Assembly (NCBI RefSeq): GCF_001904745.1
Contig: NZ_MRCD01000049.1
Coordinates: 1-62,718, forward strand
Direction of reading: 5' to 3'
Source of the DNA: Calothrix sp. HK-06
GTDB taxonomy: Bacteria; Cyanobacteriota; Cyanobacteriia; Cyanobacteriales; Nostocaceae
DNA length: 62,718 nucleotides
Shown: positions 1-11,368 of the stretch, piece by piece
Position numbering within the stretch: position 1 is the first letter of the stretch
Layout of the letters: the number at the start of each line of letters is the position of its first letter
The notes under the pieces: generated by a model
Told to the model about the DNA's origin: nothing
The model's database searches: none
What the model saw: the letters and a program-made list of their open reading frames with translations, nothing else
Made by a program: the position numbers and the translations under genes

Positions 1-362
1 ATCCTTGCTCTCATCATAATTTATCAATAAAGAAACCCGGTTTCTACGCAAAATCCTTGCTCTCATCATAATTTATCAATAAAGAAACCCGGTTTCTACG
101 CAAAATCCTTGCTCTCATCATAATTTATCAATAAAGAAACCCGGTTTCTACGCAAAATCTTTACTCTCATCATATTTATCAATAAAGAAACCCGGTTTCT
201 ACGCAAAATCCTTACTTTCATCATATTTATCAATAAAGAAACCCGGTTTCTAGGTAAAATCCTTGCTCTCATCATAATTTACCAATAAAGAAACCCGGTT
301 TCTAGGTAAAATCCTTACTCTCATCATAATTTATCAATAAAGAAACCCGGTTTCTAGGTAAT
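1..362. repeat. Tandem array of seven ~52-bp units
   Basis: Seven head-to-tail units start at 1, 53, 105, 157, 208, 259 and 311. Units 1-3 are identical; units 4 and 5 are one base shorter (51 bp). The last three end in ctaggtaa instead of ctacgcaa. Every unit carries the near-palindrome AGAAACCCGGTTTCT, which also occurs singly or in inverted pairs elsewhere in the window. The window begins exactly at a unit start, so the array may extend further upstream. Bases 363-500 show nothing recognisable beyond the upstream region of the next gene. Confidence 0.95.
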
Positions 363-500
363 TAGTTTCTTAATATAAGATAACCTTGGATTAATAAAAG
401 TTTAACTATGTAAATATAACTATTGTAGTAAAAGGTCTGTTCCTAAAAGTTTTAAAGTGGTACTTGCAGAATAAAAACGTAGGTATCTCAAGGAGTTAAT

Positions 501-1772
501 ATGTTTTTTTTGACAAGACTCAATAAAAAGTTTTTTACTTTTTTGAGTATTGCTTTCTTCGTGATTACGTTAGTTTTCTATCCCTCTGTGTTAGGGCGCC
601 TACCAATAATTGGCTCATCTAAGGACATTAGTATTGTCCAAGCAAAGGCGCCTCTTGGTGCATCAACAAGTGTCCAATTTGAAATTGCTCAAGCTCCTCC
701 TCCACCTGGAGACTCAGAAGAAAAAGACACGAAGAAAGAGGAAGAGGGTGTCCTTGACTTCTTCAAAATGGGGATGGGCGCCTTAGCAGGTTTGGTACTG
801 TTTATCTTTGGTGTCACCCGTCTGGCTGAAGGTCTAGAAGACTTAGGTACAGAGCGCATGAAAAGTCTTCTAAGCAAATTCACTACAAATCGCTTTGCTG
901 GTGTGTTAACTGGAGCAGTGGCAACAACGCTGCTAGAGTCCTCATCTGTGACGATAATTATGGTGATTGCGATGGTAAGTGCTGGGATACTAAATTTCGT
1001 GCAATCTCTTGGTGTAGTACTAGGCTCCAACATTGGTACAGCAGTTGGGGCACAAATTATCTCTCTAAATATTGAATTGTACGTTCCCATCTTGATGTTT
1101 ACCGGAATGTTACTATTTTTTGTAGGAAAAACACATCGTCTGAAAACCATCGGTATTATTATCTTGGGGTTTGGGCTAATGTTCTATGGGCTAGAGGCAA
1201 TTGACGAAGCGATGAAGCCTTTCCGAGACTATAAGCCTTTCATTAGTTGGATGAAAACTTTGGGCAATAATCCTATTCTGGGTGCTTTAGTGGGCGCCAT
1301 TTTTACCGTGATTATTCAATCTTCTTCTGCAACGGTTGCAATTGTGGTTACTCTGGCAAGTTCTGGCTTAATTGCTCTGCCTGCGGGGGTAGCAATTATG
1401 TTGGGTGCGGAAATTGGTACCTGTGCTGATACCCTACTAGCTACCATTGGTCGCGGAAGGGCAGCTTTACGAACAGGCGTTTTTCACTTTTTGTTTAATC
1501 TGTTCAGTGTCATTGTCGGAATTATTTTTGCCCCTCAACTCGTCCAACTAGCTCAAGCAATCTCTGGTGGAGCAGGAGTAGGAAGACAAGTTGCTAATGC
1601 CCAAATGCTGTTTAATATCTTGGGCGTTGTGATTGTAATTGGTTTCTTACCTGTAATTGCTCGCGTGTTAGAAAAACTTATTCCTGAGACACAAGCAGAC
1701 AAAGAACGTCAGAAGAGACAAGAAGAAAAGCATAAAAAGCCCCTAGATGAGCGTGTAGGCGCCAGTGTTTAG
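501..1772 (+). CDS. Na/Pi-cotransporter family membrane protein
   Basis: Likely sodium-coupled phosphate (or other anion) transporter of the NptA/PNaS family in the inner membrane. Two inverted-repeat halves carry the family's signature serine clusters: ESSS at residues 146-149 and QSSS at 273-276. Each is followed by hydrophobic helices and Gly-rich turns such as LGSNIGT (174-180) and LGAEIGT. An N-terminal hydrophobic segment (about 11-30) and a loop rich in Pro and acidic residues (65-83) precede the transporter core. Many bacterial homologues have a C-terminal PhoU-like domain; this 423-residue protein lacks it and ends in a charged Lys/Glu-rich tail. The ATG is preceded by AAGGAG at optimal spacing. 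Family assignment is strong; the transported ion is inferred from the family. Confidence 0.9.
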   Translation: MFFLTRLNKKFFTFLSIAFFVITLVFYPSVLGRLPIIGSSKDISIVQAKAPLGASTSVQFEIAQAPPPPGDSEEKDTKKEEEGVLDFFKMGMGALAGLVLFIFGVTRLAEGLEDLGTERMKSLLSKFTTNRFAGVLTGAVATTLLESSSVTIIMVIAMVSAGILNFVQSLGVVLGSNIGTAVGAQIISLNIELYVPILMFTGMLLFFVGKTHRLKTIGIIILGFGLMFYGLEAIDEAMKPFRDYKPFISWMKTLGNNPILGALVGAIFTVIIQSSSATVAIVVTLASSGLIALPAGVAIMLGAEIGTCADTLLATIGRGRAALRTGVFHFLFNLFSVIVGIIFAPQLVQLAQAISGGAGVGRQVANAQMLFNILGVVIVIGFLPVIARVLEKLIPETQADKERQKRQEEKHKKPLDERVGASV

Positions 1773-1785
1773 AGGTAATATTGAG

Positions 1786-1882
1786 TTTTGTACTTAAGTT
1801 TTGTACTTAAGTTTTATATTTAAGTATTAGACTTGAAAATTGCATTTTTTAAATATGAGTGGAATGGGCATCCTTGCCCGTT
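1786..1882. repeat. Three 13-bp direct repeats and a dispersed palindrome
   Basis: Just after the transporter gene the 13-mer TTTTGTACTTAAG occurs at 1786 and 1799, with a diverged third copy (TTTTATATTTAAG) at 1812. The imperfect palindrome AATGGGCATCCTTGCCCGTT follows at 1863-1882, of a kind commonly scattered between genes in filamentous cyanobacteria. No T-run follows, so it is not a clear terminator. Confidence 0.7.
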
Positions 1883-1958
1883 CATTAAATCTTTCTAGTA
1901 AAACGTTATAATTTACACTTAGTGAGATTAAGCGTTTGCGGTTGAAGGAGAAGTTATT

Positions 1959-2984
1959 GTGAGCCAGGAACAAGATACAGCGATAGAAGGTATATATGAG
2001 GTGTGCATTGGTATTCAAAACATGACCTCTGCAATTGAATATTGGCAACAATTTGGTTATAGGGTTGGTTGTGAAGGAACATTGAATACCACTTCTGCTT
2101 ATCTATTATACGGGGTCAATTCCTCATTAAAATCCATTCGTCTTTATCACCAAAATGCAGACCACGGGTTAATTAGATTAATGACTTGGGAACACCCAAC
2201 AAATAATGGTTTGGAAATGGGTTCGATGAAAGTGAAAGGAAATCGTTGGGTTACAAGTTTAACAGGTGATATACTCAATATTTTAAATCATGCTGAAGAA
2301 GCAGAAAAAGCTGGTTGGGATATTAAATATACAAGTCCTAGATGGGAAATTATTTATAACAAAAATCAAAAAATTAACCCTTTTATCGAATCTATGATGG
2401 GGGTACGCGAGATGATGTTATTACAGCCCTTCAGTAGACAAGTATTCTTTCAAAGATTTGGCTACACTATGCCCCATTATGGAAATATTAATCATGATTC
2501 GCTTTTCAAAGCTAGTCAATTTACTCATATGGGCTTGGTAGTTCAAGATGACAGCAAAAAAATTTTGAGATTTTATGAAGATGTTTTAGGTTTACTACGG
2601 GTACGTGATGATGTAGAAACTAGCTATGAATCTTCTATTGCAGGTCGAGAAATTTTTGACTTACTACCAGGAGAATGTTTTTTCCTCACAGCCTTTGATG
2701 ACCCTCGTTCTTCAGTTTCTGATTTAATGGCTGTTAGAAGTGGTAGGCTATATATTATTAGATTTCCTGAGTCTATCAAGTTAGATTCGCAGTTTGAAGC
2801 TACACAACCAGGAAGCTTGGGGATGTGTTTATACACTTATAAATTAGGTAATATTGAAAAATATTTTGACAGGGTAAAGTCTAGTGATGCACAGAAAATT
2901 ACTGATATCTTTGTAAATGAGTTTGGTGAAAAGAGTTTTTCTTTTGTTGCTCCTGATGGATATTTTTGGAATTTTATCAGTTAA
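1959..2984 (+). CDS. VOC (glyoxalase/dioxygenase superfamily) protein, two-domain
   Basis: A 341-residue soluble protein with two vicinal-oxygen-chelate-type halves. The first (about 10-130) begins with a typical pattern, GIYEVCIGIQNMTSAIEYWQ, and the second (about 185-335) with FTHMGLVVQD followed by FYEDVLGLLRV. VOC proteins bind a metal and act as glyoxalases, dioxygenases, isomerases or resistance proteins. The substrate here is not evident, and I did not identify a complete His/Glu metal triad. The start is GTG, chosen because AAGGAG lies eight bases upstream. It stands alone, convergent with the next gene, with no operon context to suggest a pathway. Confidence 0.75.
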   Translation: MSQEQDTAIEGIYEVCIGIQNMTSAIEYWQQFGYRVGCEGTLNTTSAYLLYGVNSSLKSIRLYHQNADHGLIRLMTWEHPTNNGLEMGSMKVKGNRWVTSLTGDILNILNHAEEAEKAGWDIKYTSPRWEIIYNKNQKINPFIESMMGVREMMLLQPFSRQVFFQRFGYTMPHYGNINHDSLFKASQFTHMGLVVQDDSKKILRFYEDVLGLLRVRDDVETSYESSIAGREIFDLLPGECFFLTAFDDPRSSVSDLMAVRSGRLYIIRFPESIKLDSQFEATQPGSLGMCLYTYKLGNIEKYFDRVKSSDAQKITDIFVNEFGEKSFSFVAPDGYFWNFIS

Positions 2985-3106
2985 CTATTAACAAGCCTCA
3001 CGCATAACTGCAAAGAAGAATAAAACATTCTCCCTTTTGCTTAAATACAAAATGGGGTTATTTATTGAGAAAAAACTATTGATAAAAACATTTATATCAA
3101 CAGCTA

Positions 3107-3940
3107 TTATATTTCTTCTGCCGCAAAAATTGGGAATCTTTCCCCTGCTAAATAGGCTTCAAAATGCTCTTGAAAATATAGCCACGAAGTCATATTTTGT
3201 ACATCCTCATGGAATTTTGGCGCTTTTTTAAATAAAGGTACGCGCTGGTTAATTTCATCTTGTAGCAGTTGCGGTAAATCTTCCAAACGGTTGACTTTAC
3301 CTCCGTAGCCACTGTATATCATGTTACCACTCATGTCTCCCATCTTCATCCAGGGAAGCCAAGAACTAATTCTATCCCAGCTTAATTGTAGTTCTGAGAC
3401 TGATAAAAGTTGCGAGTTAAATAAATCTGTTGTCGGAACGGTAATTTTGAATAACTCAGCCGCTTGATAGGTTGGATTTGGGCTATATTTTTCAAATTTA
3501 TTGTCTGTGGCTAGAGGATTGGGGTAGTTAGGAAATATATCAAACAAAAATGTAGTGCGATCTCCTTCTACTTGCACGGGGAAATTTCCTTCAAAGTAGC
3601 CTTGTACGGGATTATTCGCAACGTGCATTACTGGTAATGTTTCCAGTGTCCAGGGGTTTTCCCATTTATGCAATATTTCATTGGTTTCTGGGTTGAGGTA
3701 GTAAGTCAATTCTCTGGAGGTAAAGTTCCAGCTATTTGTTTCTGCTGGAATGCATCTGCTAACACTCACACCTACCATATTAAATAGGTGTTTTTTTCTC
3801 TCGTTAGGAATAAAAGCATAGATTTTCCCAGTCCAATATAAAAAGTTTGACTGATTGGGGTCTAGGGATGAACGAGTCTTTACCCAGTGTTTGGCTTCTA
3901 CTTCTTGAAGCAGATTTATCATACTTTGGCTATTATTCAT
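3107..3940 (-). CDS. DUF1838 family protein
   Basis: A 277-residue protein resembling the DUF1838 family of unknown function. Visible family-like features are a FLYWTGKIYAFIPNER-type segment near residue 33, LNPETNEILHKWENPWT near 83-99, and a following VMHVANNPVQGYFEG. No signal peptide or membrane helix is visible. It is transcribed convergently with the VOC gene and is separated from the signalling block by about 210 bp of AT-rich DNA in which I see no gene. Assignment rests on remembered family patterns, so the family name is likely but the function is unknown. Confidence 0.75.
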   Translation of the reverse strand: MNNSQSMINLLQEVEAKHWVKTRSSLDPNQSNFLYWTGKIYAFIPNERKKHLFNMVGVSVSRCIPAETNSWNFTSRELTYYLNPETNEILHKWENPWTLETLPVMHVANNPVQGYFEGNFPVQVEGDRTTFLFDIFPNYPNPLATDNKFEKYSPNPTYQAAELFKITVPTTDLFNSQLLSVSELQLSWDRISSWLPWMKMGDMSGNMIYSGYGGKVNRLEDLPQLLQDEINQRVPLFKKAPKFHEDVQNMTSWLYFQEHFEAYLAGERFPIFAAEEI

Positions 3941-4152
3941 ATGATTTCGTTGTAAAACTTTAACATAGTACTAAACACCAGTAGAATGCATAATTTAAAA
4001 TACAATCAATAAATTATAATAAAAATTAACAATGGGGCGCGGGTACAAATGTTAAAACATATTACTTACCAGTCCAGTAGAATTAGTATTGGTGTTCCAA
4101 ATTAAATTTTATCGGTAAATCTGGATAATTAGGCGCCATTCAACAAAAACAA

Positions 4153-5322
4153 TCAAAATTGATTTTTACCAATGGTGAAATAGAAGGTGGCGCCTTCGTT
4201 TTCAATTGCTTCTGCCCAAATGTTGCCGTTGTGTCGTTCAACAATTCGCTTTACGGTTGCAAGTCCAATACCTGAACCTGGAAATTCGCTTCTGCGATGT
4301 AAACGTTGGAAAGCAGAGAAAAGTTTACTCGCATGAGCCATTTTAAAACCTGCACCGTTATCCCGCACAAAAAAAATTTCTTGAGATTGCTCGTTTTGCA
4401 TGGCGCAAAATTCTATACAAGCTTTCGGTTTTTTAGCAGTATATTTCCAAGAGTTTCCAAGTAAGTTATCTAATAGTATTCTTAGTAACTGCTCGTCTCC
4501 GTAAGTAAAAATATTTCCCGAACATATAAATTCTACTTCTCTTTCTGGATAAGTTTGCTGGAATTGTGCGATGATATCACTAGCAATTTCACTCAAGTTA
4601 ACGTCTTGGTATGACATTTTGTTACCTTTGACTTGAGACAAAAGCATTAAACCTTCTATAAGTTTTTCCATCCGCGTAGTAGCTTCACGCATACGACGAG
4701 TATAATGTTGTCCTGTTTCACCTAGAAGTTCCGAGTATTCTTTTTCTAGAAAATAATTGAAACCATTGATACTAGTAATTGAAGAGCGTAAATCGTGAGC
4801 GACAGAATGTCCAAATGCGTCTAACTCTTGATTTACTGCTTCTAATTGAGCGGTGCGTTGTTTTAGGTCTTCTTCTACTTTGAGACGAATATTTATTTCT
4901 TCTTGTAAAAGCTGATTTTGTTGTTGCAGTTGCTTTTGTAAATTTTGTAAGCTGAGGTGTGTTTTGACGCGCGCTAGAAGTTCTGGCTTTTTTATCGGCT
5001 TTGTAATATAATCAACGGCGCCTGTATCAAATCCTTTTACTTTGTCTTCAATATCAGAGAGAGACGTAATAAATATAACTGGAATATGTTGAGTAGTTTG
5101 GTTAGCTTTAAGATGATAACATGTTTCAAAGCCATTCATTCCAGGCATTAATACATCAAGAAGAATTAAATCGGGTTTTGCGTATTTTGCTTGTTCTATT
5201 GCACTTTCACCATCAAGAGCAGCTAAAACCTCAAATCCTGACTCGATTAAATAATCTTGTAAAACTGCCAAATTATTTGGTAAGTCATCAACAATCAAAA
5301 TTACTTCTTTTATTGCATCCAT
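4153..5322 (-). CDS. Response regulator-sensor histidine kinase hybrid (REC-HisKA-HATPase)
   Basis: Cytoplasmic two-component protein of 389 residues. An N-terminal receiver domain (about 6-125) has LIVDD, the phospho-acceptor region LILLDVLMPGMNGFE, and the Lys in TKPIKKPE. It is followed by a Gln-rich coiled coil (about 125-165), a HisKA domain with the phospho-His in SVAHDLRSSI (about 175), and an HATPase domain with N, G1 (VRDNGAGF) and G2 (GSGIGLATVKRI) boxes. There is no membrane or input domain; the receiver probably takes phosphate from another kinase. It lies one base downstream of the giant hybrid kinase gene, so the two are almost certainly co-transcribed, and that kinase is the obvious phosphodonor candidate (inference). 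Confidence 0.93.
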   Translation of the reverse strand: MDAIKEVILIVDDLPNNLAVLQDYLIESGFEVLAALDGESAIEQAKYAKPDLILLDVLMPGMNGFETCYHLKANQTTQHIPVIFITSLSDIEDKVKGFDTGAVDYITKPIKKPELLARVKTHLSLQNLQKQLQQQNQLLQEEINIRLKVEEDLKQRTAQLEAVNQELDAFGHSVAHDLRSSITSINGFNYFLEKEYSELLGETGQHYTRRMREATTRMEKLIEGLMLLSQVKGNKMSYQDVNLSEIASDIIAQFQQTYPEREVEFICSGNIFTYGDEQLLRILLDNLLGNSWKYTAKKPKACIEFCAMQNEQSQEIFFVRDNGAGFKMAHASKLFSAFQRLHRRSEFPGSGIGLATVKRIVERHNGNIWAEAIENEGATFYFTIGKNQF

Positions 5323-5323
5323 G

Positions 5324-8300
5324 TTAGGGCACCTGGTAATAACGTAAAACTAAATCTTTAATATTCTTGACTTTAAATCCTTTTGCGAACGTGCGTACAA
5401 GTGTTGCAAAAGGAATAAAATCTTCAGACATATTTTCAATTAGAGTGATTTGTTCTAATATAGCTTTAACATTACCTCTTGTTGCTAAATCTAGTAACAA
5501 GGTAAGCTGCTCTGTGGGTGGGGGTACTACAGCTACTAATTCCTCGACTTGAGAATGAGAATGAGTATATTCTTGCTGTTGGTAAACCCACTCTAACCCT
5601 AAATGTATTTGCAGTAGTTCAAAAAGTACCTCCGAATCTATTGGTTTGCTGATAAAATCGTTACAACCAGCTTTGTAACTATTTTTTTTATAGTTATCAA
5701 AAACACTAGCTGACGTGGCTATTATAACCGTATTTCGTGTTTGAATAAGCTGTCGTAGGCGCCGAGTTGCTTCAAATCCATCTATAATAGGCATGACTAA
5801 GTCCATAAAAATACAATCTGGTTGTAATTCTACAGCTTTATTGAGACAATCTAAACCATTCTCGGCTTCGCTAACATGAAACCCAAGAGGTGAAAGCAGT
5901 CCAACCAATACACTACGATTAGCCCATTTATCATCTACTATCAAAATGTGATGCCGTTTACCTTTATAACCAACAAAAGTACTTTTATTTTTCTGAGTTT
6001 GAGTAACTGCTTCAACTTGCGGTAAATCTAAATCTATCCAAAAAACGCTACCTTGATTTACGGTACTCTCAACGTTGATTTTTCCACCCATTCGCTGGGC
6101 TATTTTTTGACTGATTGCTAAACCCAAACCAGTACCTTCTACAAAATGACGCTGTGTACCTACTTGCTCGAAGGGTAAAAATATTTTTTGTAAAGATTCT
6201 GGCGTCATTCCAATACCTGTATCTTCAACTTGAAAACGAATACGTTTGTAATTTTTATCTATCGGGTTAGGTGTGTCATTAATTACACTAACTTTAAAAA
6301 TTACACTACCTTTATTGGTAAATTTAACAGCATTACCTAATAAGTTAATTAAAATTTGCCGTAGTCTTTTGGCATCGCTTTTAATAATTTTAGGTAATTG
6401 ATAATTTGGTTGGTAAACAAACAAAATACTTTTTTGCTCTGCACGAATACGTATTAAGGCAGCGACCCCTTTTATTAACTCTAATAAATCAAAATTATTT
6501 AAATCTAACTCTATCTTTCCAGCTTCAATTTTAGAAAGATCTAAAATATCATTAATTAGAGTCAGTAAATGGTTGCCACATTCTTCAATAATATTTAATC
6601 CTTCAATATGTTTCTTTATTAAATTTGTATCTTCAAGTGTTGAAGTGTTTTGTTTCAGAATGTGAGCATAACCGAGAATACCGTTTAGAGGTGTTCGTAA
6701 CTCATGACTCATATTTGACAAAAATTCGCTTTTAGCTTGATTTGCTACATCTGCGAGTTCTTTTGCTTGTTTTAGTTCTTGAGTACGCTCTTCTACTTTT
6801 ATTTCTAATGTTCGTGAGTAGTCTTCTAACTGTGTGTTGGCAAGTGTGAGTTTTTCTAGAAGTAGGGCATTTTCTAGAGAAATTGCTACTTGAGCGCAAA
6901 TCAGATTTAATATTTCTAACCGTTCTTGTGTAAAGGCGCCATCTGCTAAATTATTTTCTAGATATAATATACCAATAAATTTACCTTGATTAACAATCGG
7001 GATACAAAGAATAGAGAGTGATAGTTTATTTTTTATATAAATGTCATTTGTAAATATTCCATTAGATGATGCATTTGTTAGTAGTACATTTTCTTTAGTT
7101 CTGACTACATAATTTATGATAGATAATGGCAATACTCCGCTTGCTTTCACTAGTATTGATTGTTGCACAACTATTTCATTTTTATCAACATCAACCGAAG
7201 CTTCTATCAAGAGTTTATCATCTTGCTGTAAAATCAAATAACCAATACGGGCACCTGCATTTTCAACGGCAATCTTCATTAATCTACCTAACAATTTTTT
7301 CAACTCGATTTCGCTAGATAGAGTTTGAGAAGCTTTAATAACAGTTTGTAAGTCAAGAGTGTCTAAATTATAATTAGTTGTTTTTGTTCTTGTAATCTTA
7401 TTGCTGGTTCTAACATTGTTTTCTGTTAACTTCGGATATCGTGACTCTAAATCTTTTACTTTTGCCTTTGCTCCCCAACGAAGATAACAGTAATGAGCAT
7501 CTGTTATATATACCCAGGCAATTTTTTCTTTTTTAATTGCTAAATAAAACTTTGCTGTTAATTCATATGCAAGTGCTTCTTCGTGTAAATATTCTTGGTC
7601 TTTGGCGCCATCAATAGCTTTGTCATAAAAATCTATAGCTGCTATTTCTCCTAATACCCGTGCTTTCTCAGCTTCTACTAAGTCATATTTGTGTTGATAG
7701 TTAGTTGGTGCATGTTTTGCCCAGTTTTGCATAACTTCCTGATTTGCTATGACTTGGCTGATATAATCTTCTTGTTGCGTTTTATTAATTTCATTGCATT
7801 GAGCTAATAACGCTAAGGAATAATAAAAGTTATACTCAGCGACAAAAATAGTTCCAACTACACCATCAAGTTGTAAACGCGCGCAAGTTGCATTTTCTAT
7901 AGCTTGTTTATAGTCTTGAAATAAATAGGCTAAAATTAGTTTGAAAAGATAATAACAAAATATCAACATTTTGTAGTTAGCTTTAACTATTGCTGGTAGC
8001 ATTGTTGCTTCGTCAAAGCTTTCGCCTGTTAAAACTTTTGGGTTACTACTATTACCCATAAGATTCAAAACCGCTTGGCGCCCAATTCTGATATAAAAGC
8101 TGCCAAGTTCTTGTTTGAGATTTCCTAATAACTCCTCGTATCCACTAGATTTTTGGTTAACAATGTCTAAATTTTGACCTCGAAAAAATAAATAGAAACA
8201 GTATTCAGAACTACCATAACTTAAATATTCAAAATTTCCTGTTTCTAATCCAGATTGAACCGCTACCATAAAATTAGTTGCGGAGTTACGTAAAGGTTCT

Positions 8301-11290
8301 TTCCAGGGTTGAATATGACTGGCAAATACTTTATGAACTTGACAGGTAATTGGATGATGAGGAAATTTTTCAACAACTTTTAAAGATAAGCATCTAAATT
8401 GATAACCCGCATCAAAATCATTAAACATTCCGCACAGCAATAACCCGTATAAACAATAACCGTAAGCTGACTCAGCAGTATTTCCATAATTTACCGACAA
8501 ACTAACTAACGACAGAATGATTGGCGCCAATAATTCAGGCTTGCTAAAATAAACAGGTGGTATGAGTGTAACTAAAATTTCAATAACTACTGTTTTAATA
8601 GCATCTTTCATTAAGGGTAAGTTTATGAGTGCAGCTATTTGGTGGGTTTCAAAGCTTAATAATGCGCGTAGTTGTTCTATTTGAGTTGGTATTGGGTTGC
8701 CTAGTATTTCTAAAGCTTCTAAACCTGCATCTATAGCTGCGGTTAAATTTCCTTGGCTCGTATAAAAATGAATTTTTTGCTTGTAAATTGCGGCTTTTTC
8801 TAGTACTGTTTTTGATTGGGCGATGGTAATATCAATCAACGCTTTGGAGCCTAAATAATTAGTGGTAAGATATTCTACTTCTATTGCGGCAAAGTAAACT
8901 GAGTAAGTCAGATTGTAATGAGAGTTCCAAGAACTTGGTGCTAAAAGAGATAAAGCTACTTGTAAATATTTAGCTGCTACAGAATAAGCTGTAGAAGCTT
9001 TTGCCTTTTGTCCTGCAATTAAATTAAGATTTACAAGTTGATATTTTTCGACTTCGCTCAAAATTAAGTCGGTGCCAATATTTAGATGATTAACAATTTC
9101 AAAGATATTTTCTTCAATTTCAGCTTGTGTATTATTTAGCAACTGCCTACCAATTTGCAAATGCACTTCTTTTTTATTCGCATCTGGAATGAGTGCATAT
9201 GCAGCTTGTTGTACTCGGTCGTGTAAAAATTTATATGATATAGTTAAATTAGTTAAATTATCTATATTATCAAGAAACTGGGGTATTTTATATGCATTAC
9301 TAAGAGGTAATATCAAACCTGATTCTAAAGCGTTCCAAAGACAATCAGCCGTTTCTCGAAAACTTTGTGCGTACACTATCGCTAAAGTATTAAAATCAAA
9401 TTGATTACCAATACAGGCGCCTAACTTTAAAATATTTTGTGTACTTGTATCAAGTTTTTGTATTTTACTAATCATTAAATCGACAACATTATCTGTTATC
9501 TCGGTAGCTTGAATTTGTTCAATATTCCATTGCCATCTGCTACTACCATTTTTTGCATTTGAGGATAAATTAAACGTTAAAAGCTTGTCTTGATATAGAG
9601 ACTTGAATAATTGATTTAAAAAGAAAGGATTACCATTTGTTTTTGCTTTCAATAATTCGGCTAATGGTTTTACTTGTTCTTGTAATTCATGTAAAGTATC
9701 AGCGACTAACTCAATGATGTTATTAACGTTTAAAGGATAAAGAGTAATCGTGTTTATTTTATTACTATATTGACTAATTTCATCCAAAGTTACCATTAAA
9801 GGATGTGTAGCATTTACCTCGTTATCGCGATAAGCTCCAATCACTAATAAATATTGATTATCATCGACTATTAATAATTTAAGTAAATTGAGAGAAGCTG
9901 TATCAGCCCACTGTAAATCGTCTAAGAACAGAACTAAAGGATGCTCTTTTTTTGTAAAAACATTAATAAATTGCTTAAAAACACGATTAAAGCGATTTTG
10001 CGACTCAATTGGCTCTAAAACAGATAAAGGCGCCTGTTTACCAATAATTAATTCAACTTCGGGAATTACGTCAATAATGATTTGCCCGTTATTACCCACT
10101 TCTTCATAAATTTTGCCCTTGATTGCAGCTAAAGTAGATGCATCCTCTGTTAATAGCTGGCGTATCAAATCTTGAAAAGCCTGAATTAATACACTATAAG
10201 GGATATTACGCTTAAATTGGTCAAACTTTCCAGAGATAAAATATCCACGCTGACGAATAATTGGTTTATGAATTTCTGAAACCAAAGCAGATTTACCGAT
10301 ACCGGAATAACCAGCTACTAACATCATTTCTGTCTGACCTTGACTAACTCGTTCAAAAGCAGACATTAAAGTCGCAATATCATTTTCTCGACCATAAAGT
10401 TTTTGGGTAATTTGAAATCTATCTGAAAAATCTTGTGTAGCAAGGGGAAAGTTATTAATATATTCAGTGGTTGTTAGCTGATGTAAACAAGTTTCTAAAT
10501 CTGCTTTTATACCCCATGCGCTTTGGTATCTTTCCTCCGCAGTTTTGGCGATTAATTTCATCACTATATTAGAAACAACTACCGGAATTGCAGGATTTAC
10601 TTGATGTGGCGCCTGTGGTATTCTGGCAATATGGCAGTGAATTAATTCGATTGAGTCTAATGTCGAGTACGGTAATTGTTGAGTCAGAAGTTCATAAAAA
10701 GTAATTCCTAATGAGTAAAAATCGGTACGATAATCGATATTCCGATTCATTCGTCCTGTTTGCTCAGGAGAAATATAGGCAAGGGTTCCTTCAAAAACAT
10801 TTATATTATTGACTTTTTCTATTTCACTATCTAGGTATGTTGCAATCCCAAAATCCGTAATTTTTACTACTTTTTCGAGGTTGATAATTAGATTTTCTGG
10901 TTTAATATCTTTATGAATAATATTACTTTGATGTAAATAACCAATTGCTTCTACAATTTGGATAGCAATGTGTAAAAACAAACGCAAGTTAATTTTACAA
11001 TCACTCATAAACTCTTCGAGTGATTTGCCACCAAAGTCTTCTAAAATTAGCGCGATTCCATGATTATAGTGAATTAAATCTAGGCATTTAACAATTCCTC
11101 GATGATTCAGACTCTGAGATATCGTATATTCTTGTTTAATTTGGGCAATATCTCTAATTCTAGGATAATCTGTTGATAATGTTTTGATAATAACCGATTC
11201 TTCATCTGTTGTTCTCTTAGCTCGATAAACAACAGTTTTATCACGTGTGTAAATTCGTTCTTTAATTTTATACCCAGGAATAAAAAACAT
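5324..11290 (-). CDS. Giant Ser/Thr kinase-ATPase-GAF-histidine kinase-receiver protein
   Basis: A 1988-residue multi-domain signalling protein of the cyanobacterial Hstk type. Order: Ser/Thr kinase (about 8-270, with HKDIKPENL and TDFGIA); AAA_16-like NTPase (about 290-650, Walker [10 protein letters not shown], Walker B-like [10 protein letters not shown]); a long helical TPR-like region; GAF domain (about 1340-1490); HisKA with phospho-His in [10 protein letters not shown] (about 1530); HATPase ([17 protein letters not shown]); receiver (about 1778-1890, [12 protein letters not shown]); and a helical C-terminal tail of about 95 residues. Hanks-type and His/Asp phosphotransfer are thus combined in one polypeptide. 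The gene is followed after one base by a REC-kinase gene. No transmembrane segment is evident. The signal sensed is unknown; the GAF domain is the most likely ligand-binding site. Confidence 0.95.
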   Translation of the reverse strand: MFFIPGYKIKERIYTRDKTVVYRAKRTTDEESVIIKTLSTDYPRIRDIAQIKQEYTISQSLNHRGIVKCLDLIHYNHGIALILEDFGGKSLEEFMSDCKINLRLFLHIAIQIVEAIGYLHQSNIIHKDIKPENLIINLEKVVKITDFGIATYLDSEIEKVNNINVFEGTLAYISPEQTGRMNRNIDYRTDFYSLGITFYELLTQQLPYSTLDSIELIHCHIARIPQAPHQVNPAIPVVVSNIVMKLIAKTAEERYQSAWGIKADLETCLHQLTTTEYINNFPLATQDFSDRFQITQKLYGRENDIATLMSAFERVSQGQTEMMLVAGYSGIGKSALVSEIHKPIIRQRGYFISGKFDQFKRNIPYSVLIQAFQDLIRQLLTEDASTLAAIKGKIYEEVGNNGQIIIDVIPEVELIIGKQAPLSVLEPIESQNRFNRVFKQFINVFTKKEHPLVLFLDDLQWADTASLNLLKLLIVDDNQYLLVIGAYRDNEVNATHPLMVTLDEISQYSNKINTITLYPLNVNNIIELVADTLHELQEQVKPLAELLKAKTNGNPFFLNQLFKSLYQDKLLTFNLSSNAKNGSSRWQWNIEQIQATEITDNVVDLMISKIQKLDTSTQNILKLGACIGNQFDFNTLAIVYAQSFRETADCLWNALESGLILPLSNAYKIPQFLDNIDNLTNLTISYKFLHDRVQQAAYALIPDANKKEVHLQIGRQLLNNTQAEIEENIFEIVNHLNIGTDLILSEVEKYQLVNLNLIAGQKAKASTAYSVAAKYLQVALSLLAPSSWNSHYNLTYSVYFAAIEVEYLTTNYLGSKALIDITIAQSKTVLEKAAIYKQKIHFYTSQGNLTAAIDAGLEALEILGNPIPTQIEQLRALLSFETHQIAALINLPLMKDAIKTVVIEILVTLIPPVYFSKPELLAPIILSLVSLSVNYGNTAESAYGYCLYGLLLCGMFNDFDAGYQFRCLSLKVVEKFPHHPITCQVHKVFASHIQPWKEPLRNSATNFMVAVQSGLETGNFEYLSYGSSEYCFYLFFRGQNLDIVNQKSSGYEELLGNLKQELGSFYIRIGRQAVLNLMGNSSNPKVLTGESFDEATMLPAIVKANYKMLIFCYYLFKLILAYLFQDYKQAIENATCARLQLDGVVGTIFVAEYNFYYSLALLAQCNEINKTQQEDYISQVIANQEVMQNWAKHAPTNYQHKYDLVEAEKARVLGEIAAIDFYDKAIDGAKDQEYLHEEALAYELTAKFYLAIKKEKIAWVYITDAHYCYLRWGAKAKVKDLESRYPKLTENNVRTSNKITRTKTTNYNLDTLDLQTVIKASQTLSSEIELKKLLGRLMKIAVENAGARIGYLILQQDDKLLIEASVDVDKNEIVVQQSILVKASGVLPLSIINYVVRTKENVLLTNASSNGIFTNDIYIKNKLSLSILCIPIVNQGKFIGILYLENNLADGAFTQERLEILNLICAQVAISLENALLLEKLTLANTQLEDYSRTLEIKVEERTQELKQAKELADVANQAKSEFLSNMSHELRTPLNGILGYAHILKQNTSTLEDTNLIKKHIEGLNIIEECGNHLLTLINDILDLSKIEAGKIELDLNNFDLLELIKGVAALIRIRAEQKSILFVYQPNYQLPKIIKSDAKRLRQILINLLGNAVKFTNKGSVIFKVSVINDTPNPIDKNYKRIRFQVEDTGIGMTPESLQKIFLPFEQVGTQRHFVEGTGLGLAISQKIAQRMGGKINVESTVNQGSVFWIDLDLPQVEAVTQTQKNKSTFVGYKGKRHHILIVDDKWANRSVLVGLLSPLGFHVSEAENGLDCLNKAVELQPDCIFMDLVMPIIDGFEATRRLRQLIQTRNTVIIATSASVFDNYKKNSYKAGCNDFISKPIDSEVLFELLQIHLGLEWVYQQQEYTHSHSQVEELVAVVPPPTEQLTLLLDLATRGNVKAILEQITLIENMSEDFIPFATLVRTFAKGFKVKNIKDLVLRYYQVP

Positions 11291-11368
11291 GATAAAAGTA
11301 TTTCAACTTTTATGATTATACAACTACAGTTAAGTTGTTAATTAACTATCTGCAATTCATAGTAAAAT

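Noticed and set aside
1-362. Possible CRISPR array
   Set aside because: The whole 52-bp unit repeats, so there are no unique spacers; it is a plain tandem repeat.
3037-3231. 64-codon plus-strand frame
   Set aside because: Most of it is antisense to the DUF1838 gene and it has no recognisable domain.
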